64,000 nt of DNA from positions 96,001 to 160,000 of the forward strand of contig WBZZ01000007.1 of NCBI GenBank assembly GCA_019918135.1, written 5' to 3'. The notes below the pieces were generated by a model, which ran no database searches, was not told the DNA's origin, and saw nothing but the letters and a program-made list of their open reading frames with translations. Positions within the stretch are counted from its first letter, which is position 1. Every line of letters starts with the position of its first letter. Below are positions 1 through 9,333 of this stretch, piece after piece. The stretch comes from Paulinella micropora (Eukaryota; Cercozoa; Imbricatea; Euglyphida; Paulinellidae). The translations under genes were made by a program, and so were the position numbers.

Positions 1-12
1 TTTAAACTATGC

Positions 13-16
<4 letters not shown>

Positions 17-87
<71 letters not shown>

Positions 88-353
88 GTGCTTCTCTGTC
101 AATGGCTGATGCATTTCTGCACATGCGCCTCCATCGTCTCACCCGTGAGGGGAGTACGAAGAATTGACGATAAGCTCTAATGACACCCCCGCAAGGGCAG
201 TTCCAACACTTCCAGACGGGCCGGTATGTTCAATGAAAATACTGGTCCAGACGGATCGTTACGTTCAATGAAAATACTGGTGGCACCGACGGGAATCTAA
301 CTGGCGACAGGGCCCAGATGGTAGAACTTGACCACTGGGCTATCACGGTGTCC
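17..353 (-). mobile_element. tRNA-derived SINE, copy 1
   Basis: Read on the minus strand, the unit has a tRNA-like head (353 down to 278), a ~190-bp body and an (ATT)n tail (87 down to 17). The head carries an A-box-like stretch (TAGCCCAGTGG) and a B-box (GTTCGATTCCC in the other copies; GTTAGATTCCC here, a mismatch), and ends in an encoded CCA. The body has a doubled GTTCAATGAAAATACTGG segment. The layout of Pol III boxes at the 5' end and a simple-repeat 3' tail is that of a SINE mobilised by a LINE; that assignment is by structure, not by family match. Confidence 0.8.
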
Positions 354-398
<45 letters not shown>

Positions 399-629
399 GT
401 GCTTCTCTGTCAATGGCTGATGCATTTCTGCACATGCGCCTCCATCGTCTCACCCGTGAGGGGAGTACGAAGAATTGACGATAGGCTCTAATGACACCCC
501 CGCAAGGGCAGTTCCAACACTTCCAGACGGACCGGTATGTTCAATGAAAATACTGGTGGCACCGACGGGAATCGAACTGGCGACAGGGCCCAGATGGTAG
601 AACTTGACCACTGGGCTATCACGGTGTCC
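354..629 (-). mobile_element. tRNA-derived SINE, copy 2
   Basis: This is a second full-length minus-strand unit. Its tail (354-400 on +) starts directly at the head of copy 1, so the copies lie end to end. It has only one copy of the GTTCAATGAAAATACTGG segment, so it is shorter than copies 1 and 3. Its head keeps the A-box and the GTTCGATTCCC B-box. Confidence 0.8.
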
Positions 630-631
630 AA

Positions 632-665
<34 letters not shown>

Positions 666-933
666 GTGCTTCTCTGTCAATGGCTGATGCATTTCTGCAC
701 ATGCGCCTCCATCGTCTCACCCGTGAGGGGAGTACGAAGAATTGACGATAAGCTCTAATGACACCCCCGCAAGGGCAGTTCCAACACTTCCAGACGGGCC
801 GGTATGTTCAATGAAAATACTGGTCCAGAAATAGACCGGTATGTTCAATGAAAATACTGGTGGCACCGACGGGAATCGAACTGGCGACAGGGCCCAGATG
901 GTAGAACTTGACCACTGGGCTATCACGGTGTCC
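630..933 (-). mobile_element. tRNA-derived SINE, copy 3
   Basis: This is a third minus-strand unit, again abutting its neighbour. Like copy 1 it has the doubled ATGTTCAATGAAAATACTGG segment, and its head ends at the GGACACC acceptor-like sequence. The head pairs GGACACCG with CGGTGCC only if one A is bulged, and the T-stem is poor, so it is a tRNA relic and not a working tRNA gene. Confidence 0.8.

Positions 934-969
<36 letters not shown>
934..969. repeat. (AAT)n run
   Basis: Trinucleotide run with no SINE body beyond it. It is either the surviving tail of a fourth minus-strand SINE or the target into which the third was inserted. Confidence 0.8.
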
Positions 970-978
970 TATTGAAGA

Positions 979-2182
979 GGAAATGCAAAATCATGCCGGT
1001 CAGTTTCACAAACTTTTGTGCAGAGTTTTTTCCACAGATTGTTGTGTACAGAAGAAAAGAATAGCATTCCCGCTCATTCTGAGCTGGGAAAAGAGCGGGA
1101 ATGCTGTTACATCTTCTCGAAATGTCATGCTCTCAATAAAATCTCTGCACAAAAGTTTGCAAAACAGCAATCCAAAAACGAGTTTCATCGAATTGCTGGT
1201 TTGTGAAAAATAGATTAAGCTGGGTGGTGCAATGTTAGGAAATGACATTTATAGCTTCAACAAACACGTTGCAGCAGAAACATGCAGGAGATGACATGAG
1301 TTGAGAGTACGTACTAGGAAGGAAATGCAAAATCATGCCGGTCGGTTTTCACAAACTTTTGTGCAGAGTTTTTTCCACAGATTGTTGTGTACAGAAAAAA
1401 AGAATAGCATTCCCGCTCATTCTGAGCTGGGGAAAGAGCGAGAATGCTGTTACATCTTCTCGTAATGTCATGCTCTTAATAAAATCTCTGCACAAAAGTT
1501 TGCAAAACAGCAGTCCGAAAACGAGTTTCATCGAATTGCTGGTTTGTGAAAAATAGATTAAGCTGGGTCGTGCTATGTTAGGAAATGACATTTATAGCTT
1601 CAACAAACACGTTATAGCAGAAACATGCAGGAGATGACATGAGTTGAGAGTACGTAGGAAGGAAATGCAAAATCATGCCGGTCGGTTTTCACAAACTTTT
1701 GTGCAGAGTTTTTTCCACAGATTGTTGTGTACAGAAAAAAAGAATAGCATTCCCGCTCATTCTGAGCTGGGAAAAGAGCGGGAATGCTGTTACATTTTCT
1801 CGAAATGTTATGTTTTCAATAAAATCTCTGCACAAAAGTTTGCAAAACAGCAATCCAAAAACGAGTTTCATCGAATTGCTGGTTTATGAAAAATAGATTA
1901 AGCTGGGTCGTGCAATGTTAGGAAATGATATTTATAGCTTCAACAAACACGTTACAGCAGAAACATGCAGGAGATGACATGAGTTGAGAGTACGTAGGAA
2001 GGAAATGCAAAATCATGCCGGTCGGTTTTCACAAACTTTTGTGCAGAGTTTTTTCCACAGATTGTTGTGTACAGAAAAAAAGAATAGCATTCCCGCTCAT
2101 TCTGAGCTGGGGAAAGAGCGGGAATGCTGTTACATCTTCTCGAAATGTCATGCTCTTAATAAAATCTCTGCACAAAAGTTTG
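979..2182. repeat. 340-bp tandem repeat, about 3.5 units, with nested inverted repeats
   Basis: Units begin at 979, 1321, 1661 and 2001 (spacings 342, 340, 340); the last stops near 2182. Each unit has an outer perfect inverted repeat (CAAACTTTTGTGCAGAG and its complement, about 155 bp apart) around an inner one (AGCATTCCCGCTC and its complement), so every unit can fold into a two-tier hairpin. Many short frames cross the array in all copies, but none looks like a gene. It lies in the sequence upstream of the first recognised exon at 2222, probably inside an intron. Origin could be a small inverted-repeat DNA element amplified in tandem. Confidence 0.9.
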
Positions 2183-2221
2183 ATAATAACACGACCCTTT
2201 TTCCACACGTTCAAATTTCAG

Positions 2222-3628
2222 ACCGGCCCGAGAAGAATTTTAAGGTTGAAGGCGCTGACTGGTAGTTATGTCTTTGGAATTCAACTCATTTTGCTCGTTT
2301 GTCAACGTGCAGGATCACTTTCTGACTCTGGCATGTCTACGAAGCACATTGCCAAGACTCTGCAAGCCATTCTCAAAAATTCGCGTAGGGAATTGTTCCT
2401 TAAAATCAACGGGTCTGCAGACGTGCTGCCCTTTGATTGTGTGGAGATTCCCCACGCCGTCTTTTGCAAGCATGATCTGGTATATGCTTGCTCACTTACT
2501 TACTCACTTATTTATTTAATGTGCAACATGCAGGGCAAAGGCGATTTGGAGGAGTTGGTCCGCGGCTTCAGCTACACCTGGAATGCACAAGGTATTATGT
2601 ATGTATGTATGTATTTATAATGCATGCATCGTAGGGATCCTGCTCAAGAATAAGCCTGTGCCCTGGGACGACGGATTGGGAGAAGCTCCTCCCGCAAAAA
2701 GGCAGAAGAGACAGGAGAAGGAGAAGGAGAAGGAGAAGGAGAAGAAGGAGAAGCAAAAAAAGAAGGACAAAGGGAAGGAGAAGGAGAAGGAGAAGAAGAA
2801 GAAGGAGGAGCAGAAGAAGAAGAAGGAGAAGAAGAAGAAGAAGGATGAAAAGGAGAAGAAGGAGGAGAAGAAGAAGAAGAAGAAGAAGGAGGAGGAGGAG
2901 AAGAAGAAGGAGGAGGAGGAGGAGAAGAAGAAGAAGAAGGAGGAGGAGCAGAAGAAGAAGAAGAAGGAGGAGGAGAAGAAGAAGAAGAAGAAGAAGAGGG
3001 AGAAGGAGGAGGAGGAGGAGAAGAAGAAGAAGAAGAAGGAGGAGGAGGAGAAGGAGGAGAAGGAGGAGAAGGAGAAGAAGGAGGAGGAGAAGAAGAAGAA
3101 GGAGGAGGAGGAGAAGGAGGAGGAGGAGAAGAAGAAGAAGAAGAAGAAGGAGGAGGAGGAGAAGAAGAAGAAGGAGGAGAAGAAGAAGAAGAAGGAGGAG
3201 GAGAAGAAGAAGAAGAAGGAGGAGGAGGAGAAGAAGAAGGAGGAGGAGGAGAGGAAGAAGAAGAAGGAGGAGGAGGAGGAGGAGAGGAAGAAGAAGGAGG
3301 AAGAGGAGAGGAAGAAGGAGGAGGAAGAGAGGAAGAAGATGGAGGAGGAGGAGAGGAAGAAGAAGAAAGAGGAGGATGACCAGCTGAGTGGGTTTCCCCC
3401 TCTGGATTCGGGGAAGGTTCGCGTGGGGGCCCACAAAGGAATTTTCACATTCCTATCCGGATTAGATTATCAAGACTGGTATTATTATTATTATTGTTAT
3501 TATTATTATTATTATTTGCCCTTGCGGGGGTGTCATTAGAGCTTATCGTCAATTCTTCGTACTCCCCTCACGGGTGAGACGATGGAGGCGCATGTGCAGA
3601 AATGCATCAGCCATTGACAGAGAAGCAC

Positions 3629-3680
<52 letters not shown>

Positions 3681-3948
3681 GGACACCGTGATAGCCCAGT
3701 GGTCAAGTTCTACCATCTGGGCCCTGTCGCCAGTTCGATTCCCGTCGGTGCCACCAGTATTTTCATTGAACATACCGGTCTATTTCTGGACCAGTATTTT
3801 CATTGAACATACCGGCCCGTCTGGAAGTGTTGGAACTGCCCTTGCGGGGGTGTCATTAGAGCTTATCGTCAATTCTTCGTACTCCCCTCACGGGTGAGAC
3901 GATGGAGGCGCATGTGCAGAAATGCATCAGCCATTGACAGAGAAGCAC

Positions 3949-3982
<34 letters not shown>

Positions 3983-4799
3983 GTTATTATTATTATTCGA
4001 TAGCATAGTTTAGAGAGGGGAGTATAGATACTTAGCTTTAGTATAGTTAGCTAGTGTGTGTGGCCTTCTATCAGTGAGCCTTTCCCTGTTTTTTTTTTCG
4101 AGTATATTTCTTCTAACGGGAAGCGCTGCCATTTTTTTTAAATTTAAACTCTCTTTTTATTATTATTATTATTATTCCTCTTTTGCTGCTGCTTTAATTA
4201 GCTTGCTCTTTAAGTTCACATCCGAGGACAACAAACATCGGGAGGGGGCGCTCGCGCTCGACGTTACACTTACAAAGTGCAAAATTTCGAACTGAAGGCG
4301 TCCACGCAAGTGGAGACATGTGAGGGTGAAACTTCACCTTGTGCTCCAGGATCTTTTTCCCTATAAGTATGAAAGATTTTAATAAACTGATTGTTTATTT
4401 TTTATTTGCAGGCTCTTCATTGTCTTTCCCATTGGTTGGCACAAGAAGACTCCTGCGCAAGTCAATCGAGGTACTGTATGTTTTTCAAAATTCACAAGCT
4501 GCACATATTTTTTATACTTGGATGTTGCAGGATCGAAGCGCTTCATTTTTGCTGCGCGCGAGGTCGACACTGACGGCGATGGCAAGGCTGACGAAATCCA
4601 ATATCAGCTCATGGGTTTTTTTGGTTTTAACCTTAAACACTCTTGCATGCTTGATCCGTCGCCGATGGACTTCGAGAAGCAGGTGAAGCCCGCGTGGCTC
4701 CTCTACGTCGGTAACCCCACGAACCCGCCTATGATTTGCAACTGGCGGAAGCGGGAGCTTTTGCTTCTGTACGAAGCAAACAAGGTCATTTCTTCTTCT

Positions 4800-4835
<36 letters not shown>

Positions 4836-5340
4836 ATTTTTCTTTTTCTTTTTCAAATACATGTTATTATTTTTCTTCTCCACCAGCTCCATCTTTTTTT
4901 TTTGTTTTTTTTTTTTTTTTTTTTTTGGCATCTTCCTTTTCTTTATTTTGCATATTTACTGCATGCTCGCCTGAAACGTTAGAAGAAGAATCAAAAAAAG
5001 GGCCCGACTGAGCCTCGCTCTTCGGGCAGGCCAAAAAAACTGAGATTCGGTAGCAACATTGTATGTAATATGAAAAATGAAGGATGTGTAATATTGTTTG
5101 GTTCTTTGTGCAGAATCCATCGACGTCGACGATGTTCCAGACGTTCCAGACGTCCCTGAAGAGACCCCTGAGCCTCCTATGCCTAAGGGGTCCAGCAAGA
5201 AAAAGCCAGGTACTAGCAAATTTCATCTTTTTTTTGTGCTTTTTTTTCAGTGTTTCTAATTTCTGACGTGACTAGGCAAGCCGAAGTCCAAAAAGCCCGC
5301 GGTCAACGCTGATGAAGTGGACATGTCGTTGGAGGTATAA
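2222..5340 (+). CDS. Multi-exon nuclear gene, lysine/glutamate-rich protein of unknown function (5' end outside or unresolved)
   Basis: I can thread one reading frame through nine exons: 2222-2261, 2313-2479, 2534-2591, 2635-3478, 4412-4470, 4531-4784, 4983-5049, 5114-5209 and 5276-5340. Every intron is GT-AG and all phases agree. Most introns are 43-66 nt; the 933-nt one holds SINEs and another is 198 nt. The protein begins with an unrecognised globular part, has PPAKRQKR followed by ~220 residues of almost pure Lys/Glu (exon 4), then an acidic calcium-loop-like DTDGDGKADE within a globular segment, and ends Lys/Pro-rich with SGRPKKL and SKKKPGKPKSKKP. The basic tail and KRQKR suggest a nuclear protein; that is inference. 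The terminal TAA at 5338 follows GAG|GTATAA, so it could instead be a splice donor with more exons beyond. No family was recognised. Confidence 0.72.
2706..3374 (+). repeat. 660-bp polypurine (GAG/AAG) coding tract
   Basis: Almost pure purine on the + strand, built of AAG, GAG, GAA and AAA triplets, all within exon 4 of the gene above. In frame it codes for Lys/Glu, expected to form a long charged single helix. Mirror-symmetric purine runs of this length can form triplex DNA, which is known for such tracts in general and not shown here. Confidence 0.9.
3516..3680 (+). mobile_element. 5'-truncated SINE, + strand
   Basis: Only the 3' half of the SINE body (from TGCCCTTGCGGGGG) and the (ATT)n tail are present, preceded by another ATT run (3480-3515). 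5' truncation is typical of target-primed reverse transcription. It lies inside the 933-nt intron of the first gene, in the same orientation as the gene. Confidence 0.8.
3681..3997 (+). mobile_element. Full-length tRNA-derived SINE, + strand
   Basis: Head 3681-3756 with A-box TAGCCCAGTGG and B-box GTTCGATTCCC, then an encoded CCACCA. Body with two GTATTTTCATTGAACATACC segments, then an (ATT)n tail 3948-3997. It starts exactly where the tail of the truncated copy ends. It is nearly identical to the minus-strand copies at 17-933, which implies recent spread or gene conversion. Confidence 0.85.
3998..4131 (+). repeat. Dispersed ~130-bp repeat, copy 1
   Basis: From ATAGCATAGTTTAGAGAGGG to about TTCTAACGGG. 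It matches 5430-5562 over most of its length, including AGCTAGTGTGTGTGGC and CAGTG(A/G)GCCTTTCCCTGT before a T-run. The first 17 bases of the window (on the minus strand) match its start, again next to an ATT run. It lies inside the intron. Confidence 0.75.
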
Positions 5341-5429
5341 TCTTTCTCCTTCTTCTTCTTCTTTTTCTTTTTTTGTGAGGGGGGGGGCCCCCCCGGGGGG
5401 GGGGGGGCAAAAGGTCTCTTTGGGCGCCG
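5341..5429. other. Gene end with G/C homopolymers
   Basis: Downstream of the last exon there is a pyrimidine stretch and then runs of G, C and G again (about 5378-5409). No gene is seen. Such runs mark the start of the GC-rich block. Confidence 0.6.
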
Positions 5430-5562
5430 CAGCATATAGTTTAGAGAGGGGAGTATTAAACTACTATAGCTACTAGCTTTAGTATGGCTAGCTAGTGTGT
5501 GTGGCATTCTATCAGTGGGCCTTTCCCTGTCTTTTTTTTTCCGAGTATAATCTCTCTAACGT
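5430..5562 (+). repeat. Dispersed ~130-bp repeat, copy 2
   Basis: Second copy of the repeat at 3998-4131, also starting ATAGTTTAGAGAGGGGAGTA and ending near TCTCTCTAACG. It sits right after the first gene, so it could mark a transcript end or be an inserted element. Function unknown. Confidence 0.75.
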
Positions 5563-5574
5563 GTCGAGCAACCG

Positions 5575-5868
5575 TTGCGTGCACACAGGCTCATCGGCGC
5601 CTGGCGCTGGGCGCCATTGGCTAGATTGCAAATGTCGCGCGGGGTCAGGGCCCTGGACATTGTAATCCTTTGCTACCCGAAACAGAACAGCGGCCGGGCG
5701 GCGTGCGGGCGCATCGACACAGACATCAGCGTCAGCTGCAGGTACCAGGACGTGTGTGCCTGGTCCTTGGCCTTCAACGGCGCGTCGTGGCTGCTTGGTG
5801 CGGGCGTGCCTCTGGCCGCGCACGCTACGGGCAGACCACGGCGCAGCGCCGTGGGTGCCGCAAAATAG
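5575..5868 (+). CDS. Possible short hypothetical protein
   Basis: A 97-codon frame in a GC-rich patch between AT-rich spacers. It reads as ordinary mixed sequence with six cysteines and no low complexity, but has no domain I recognise. Competing frames exist on both strands here, so strand and start are uncertain. It may be a decayed exon. Confidence 0.25.
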   Translation: MRAHRLIGAWRWAPLARLQMSRGVRALDIVILCYPKQNSGRAACGRIDTDISVSCRYQDVCAWSLAFNGASWLLGAGVPLAAHATGRPRRSAVGAAK

Positions 5869-6360
5869 CAGTGTCGTGGCTTCTGTACCTTGGCGTGGCA
5901 CTGCCGCTGTCCACCGCAGCCCAGCATTGCTTGCTGGGCTGACGAAAAAGGCAGACAAGTCTTTTTGCGTGTGCAATTGTGTGTGTGGTGGGGTGTGTTG
6001 TCCTGGGCAATTGTGGGAAAGGGCACGAGAAACGAAAAAAGAAAGGTGGTTTTTTTTTCTTGCTGTTGTTAAAATTGGAGAGAGAGGCAAAGAAAAAGGA
6101 TTGGAGGGTGTGGATGGCTGGGTGAACACTTGCGGTTTGAAGCCCCCCCAAAAAAAAGCTCTGGCAAAAAAGCAAAGGGCGGGGGGAAGAGGAGATTGGG
6201 GGGGGGGGGGCGGGGGGAGAGGAGCAAAAAACGAGGAAAACCGAAAGTGCGCAAAAAAGCTTTTATTAAACACGTTTTCTAAAACATAGGGGAGGAGTGG
6301 ATGGAGGAAGTGGGCCAGCAAAAAAAACCTGATCTTCTCCGGACCCCAATTATTCACGAC
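5869..6360. other. Intergenic, G-rich spacer
   Basis: Contains A and G runs (for example about 6195-6216) and no frame with protein-like composition. It is the 3' flank of the minus-strand gene that ends at 6361. Confidence 0.5.
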
Positions 6361-8562
6361 TCAAAAGAAATCAAAGAAATCGTTGTTGGCTGGGCCAAGG
6401 GATCCTCCGTCGTTCTCTAGCTCGCCGTAGATAAACGGCGGTAGCAGAGGCTGCAGACCGCTTAGAATGGTACCTTCATCAAAACCCTCGAACGGAGGCG
6501 TGTACCCAGGCGGCTGTTCATACCGAGAATCTACCGACATAGCATCATCGTCATCATCATACAGGTAGTCAAACGGCGGAACCGGAGAGCCCTTCCTCTC
6601 TACGTGCGGCGGAGAGTCAGCCAGAGCTACGTGCGGCGGAGAAACGTCGGCGAAGTAACTTTCGACCCTCTTCTTCTTCGGAGGCGAGAGCATTCCGATC
6701 GGCTGCACACGACTTAGCAACATGTCGTCATCCTCCTCCATTTCCGGAGATTGATAGCCCGTCCCCTCCATTTCCGGAGATTGATAGCCCGCCACGGCAG
6801 TCGCACGAGTGTCTGTTTCGGGCTGGCCTGATTCCCATTTTATCTTACAGGTCGTTCTGGCGACTGTCGGGCCTCGCTGCCTGGGCCAGAGCACTAGTTG
6901 TGTGATCGTATACACGAACAGGCAGGCCTCCAGGAGCTCCGTCAGTTGATTGCCGTTCAGGTCGTGCAGTTGGTTCGCAAGAAAACGCTCGCCAGAGTTC
7001 TTGAACAGGTTATCAAGCCCTGGGCTCAGTCCCTTCACCCTGTCGGTAGCCGTGATGCTGGTGAGAACCTCGTTCCTCACGATTTGTTGCATGATGAGCG
7101 CCAGCTGTTGCTGGCTCTGGCGACGCTCGTGCTGGCCGGGCAGCGTAGATCGGAAGGTTACAGACTTGGTGGTTGCAGTCACAGAGATGACCTCTGACTG
7201 TATACCGTCTCGGTAGGCTTGGTCCCAGCTCGACAACCTTCCGGCCAGTTGCAAGACAGGCGCCCTTTTGTGACGGCTGTGGGCCCGTGCTCGCAGGCAC
7301 TGGAGCACTCTGTTGGCACAGCCCTCCCAATCCTGCACCGACAGGAGTTTGTTGAACAGCAGCCACAGCGACGCGAGTGAAAAGGGCTCCTTCCGGGCTA
7401 GCGTGCAGGCGCGCTGCCGGGTAACTCCGGGCGCTTGTGCCAGGCCCCGCTCGAGGAACGCCGCGCACAGGCCGGCCTGCACGTCCTGGGCAGTGATGTC
7501 TGGAAGTCCGACAGCCCCGAAAGAATCGAGCGAGCCGAGCAGCTCCCGCTGCATATCCGCGGGCAGCCAGGCTTTCTGCGACACTTGTCGCTTCATGTCC
7601 CCGACCTTTTGCGCGTCCCACACGAAATCCACACTGACGTTTAGCAGGGACAGGACCAAGAGAACGCCTCGTGGCCTTGGCCGCCCGGAACTCTTTGCGA
7701 CGTAGCCCCGCAGCTTCTCGAGGCTCGTGGCGAGGGCCCGGTACAGACCAATGACCAGGAGCAGGGGCTCCCAGCGCGGAGGATTGTCGGCCTTTGCCTC
7801 CTGTGCCGGAAGAACGGTGGTGGGCCCCACCGTTATTGAGAGCAGGGAGATTTTCCTCTTGGACAGCCACAGCCATCCGGCCAAGGCAATAGCGGCATTG
7901 AAGCCGGCGGCTGGTGCGTAGTACTGGCTTTCTGCAAACAAGAGCTCTATGTCGGCGGTATTATCACCGCGCTGGTAGATGCTTGCTGAAAGCACGACCT
8001 CTGGCAGGCGCTTTTCGATGACTTCCTGTGCGTGGGCTCCCTTGTTGTCAGGGACGTTATATTCGGTCCTGACCCAGTCTGCCAATGTCTTGTATTTCCC
8101 ACTTTCCAGGTCTTCTACGACTGGCAGCCCGACCTGGAGCGCGGCAAACGTGCAAAGGTCGTGCAATTCCCGGGGCTCCAGCACAATCTTGAGCCGCAAG
8201 GCCTCCAAGCCCCTTGCGCCCAGCGAGACCGCTAGCTCGTAGGGGTACTCATTAGCCCACAGCGCCGATCCGCCCGTAGGTTCTAGTCTGCGCTTTTTCT
8301 CCTGTACCCCCCGCCGCAGCACGACCGCGTCGTTCGTCGGGAGAAGCGGCAGGCTAGGCATGAAGAGTGGCCGAGCGACCGCGCCCTCTGTGTTCGCCGG
8401 AAGCAGCGGCGCGGTCGCTCGGCGCTTCGGTTTCCAAGTCTGCCACTTAACTTTGAGGCTCGATCTCAGCAGACTCCCCGCAGGTTTAAAGAAGAATTTA
8501 GTGACGACCGCGTAGATAAAAAGACAAGTCTCTGCTATCTCCAGCAGTAAGGCCGGTGACAA
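6361..8562 (-). CDS. Modular protein of unknown family, second full module plus acidic tail
   Basis: An intact 733-codon frame. From the N-terminus: a repeat of the preceding tail module (LLEIAETCLFIYAVV); an N-module starting ALWANEYPYEL with conserved leucine-rich helices and LPEVVLS; two hydrophobic stretches (LLLVIGLYRALATSLEKL and VLLVLSLL); a helical module with EPFSLASLWLLFNKLLS and DWEGCANRVLQCL; then IMQQIVRNE, GLDNLF and LLEACLFVY. The C-terminal ~150 residues differ: two GYQSPEME repeats, an SV40-like basic signal SPPKKKRVE (6663-6688), Pro-rich linkers and an acidic, aromatic end (DDDDD, then NNDFFDFF). The tail suggests a nuclear protein with an activation-type region (inference). 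It is probably the C-terminal half of one long gene that starts at 11241. No known domain was recognised. Confidence 0.7.
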   Translation of the reverse strand: MSPALLLEIAETCLFIYAVVTKFFFKPAGSLLRSSLKVKWQTWKPKRRATAPLLPANTEGAVARPLFMPSLPLLPTNDAVVLRRGVQEKKRRLEPTGGSALWANEYPYELAVSLGARGLEALRLKIVLEPRELHDLCTFAALQVGLPVVEDLESGKYKTLADWVRTEYNVPDNKGAHAQEVIEKRLPEVVLSASIYQRGDNTADIELLFAESQYYAPAAGFNAAIALAGWLWLSKRKISLLSITVGPTTVLPAQEAKADNPPRWEPLLLVIGLYRALATSLEKLRGYVAKSSGRPRPRGVLLVLSLLNVSVDFVWDAQKVGDMKRQVSQKAWLPADMQRELLGSLDSFGAVGLPDITAQDVQAGLCAAFLERGLAQAPGVTRQRACTLARKEPFSLASLWLLFNKLLSVQDWEGCANRVLQCLRARAHSRHKRAPVLQLAGRLSSWDQAYRDGIQSEVISVTATTKSVTFRSTLPGQHERRQSQQQLALIMQQIVRNEVLTSITATDRVKGLSPGLDNLFKNSGERFLANQLHDLNGNQLTELLEACLFVYTITQLVLWPRQRGPTVARTTCKIKWESGQPETDTRATAVAGYQSPEMEGTGYQSPEMEEDDDMLLSRVQPIGMLSPPKKKRVESYFADVSPPHVALADSPPHVERKGSPVPPFDYLYDDDDDAMSVDSRYEQPPGYTPPFEGFDEGTILSGLQPLLPPFIYGELENDGGSLGPANNDFFDFF

Positions 8563-9333
8563 AACCTCCCAGGGAGCACTGCCGTTGTCAGAAGCGCATT
8601 TAGAGAGCTCAGCAAGCCCCGCGAGAATCTTGGTCTTTCACGGGCCAGGCAGGCGACAACACTAGGCAGGCGGGAAATTCCTCTTGGATGATCTCTTGCA
8701 TCGATTGCGCAATTTCTTTTTGGCTTCGTGTTGGCGGTTTCAGCTCGAATTTGGGATCGTAGCTCAGTCCAAAGAATATGGTTCGATTGATCGGACGTAA
8801 ATACGCCCAAGGCACCTCATTACCGTTCTTGAAAACCTTCGCCACTACCTCCTGCCAAGTAGAGGTGCCCCGAATAGTTTGCAAGATGTCAGTTTCCTTG
8901 CTTGGAGGCGTGGGGTATTCTTTGATAGCTTTGAGCACTCTGTCGGCGCTTCTTGTCTATTCATGCTGGAACTCAGAAGAACGGCTGATCGTGACCCAAA
9001 TCGACTGTAGAGAAAACGGCTGCTGCACGACGAAATCTAGAGCTTGCGTATTGATCTTCTGAACGACCGCGCCGTAGTTTGGCGGAAGAAGCGGTCGAGT
9101 AGGCACGGAGGCTGACGAAATCAACTTACGTCTGCGATCGCGACCCGTTTTCAGAGACTGCCACAAAACCCTGAGATTGGTCTGTGGGTCAGCAGACCCT
9201 TAGGGTGAAAGAAGAATTTAGCGGCGACCGCGTAGATAAAAAGACAAGTCTCTGCTATCTCCAGCAGTAAAGTCGGTGGCAGAACGGTCGGGGGGGCGTT
9301 GTCAGAAGCGCGTTCGTTTAGACAGTTCGGCAA
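8563..9333 (-). CDS. Duplicated tail module, frames broken
   Basis: A ~730-bp copy of the end of the upstream module (compare 9302-9880). Three minus-strand frames (9333-9151, 9166-8957, 8938-8609) follow the same order of motifs: TLLLEIAETCLFIYAV, then QQPFSLQSIW, then ILQTIRGTSTWQEV, FFGLSYDPKFEL and ACLVLSPAWPVKD. Each step is a small frame change with similarity continuing across it. The motif LAEL then CASDN links this piece in sense to the start of the frame at 8562. So this is either coding sequence broken by indels or part of a single tandem-repeat protein whose sequence contains errors. Confidence 0.6.

Noticed and set aside
979..2182. CRISPR array
   Set aside because: Units are 340 bp without unique spacers, in a eukaryotic intron; it is an ordinary tandem repeat.
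2595..3434. Long poly-Leu, poly-Ser/Phe and poly-Arg frames
   Set aside because: They are other-frame readings of the GAG/AAG purine tract; the Lys/Glu frame is the one that joins in phase to exons on both sides.
3681..3756. Functional tRNA gene
   Set aside because: Acceptor pairing needs a bulge, the T-stem has mismatches, no clean anticodon arm forms, and the same head recurs in every SINE copy.
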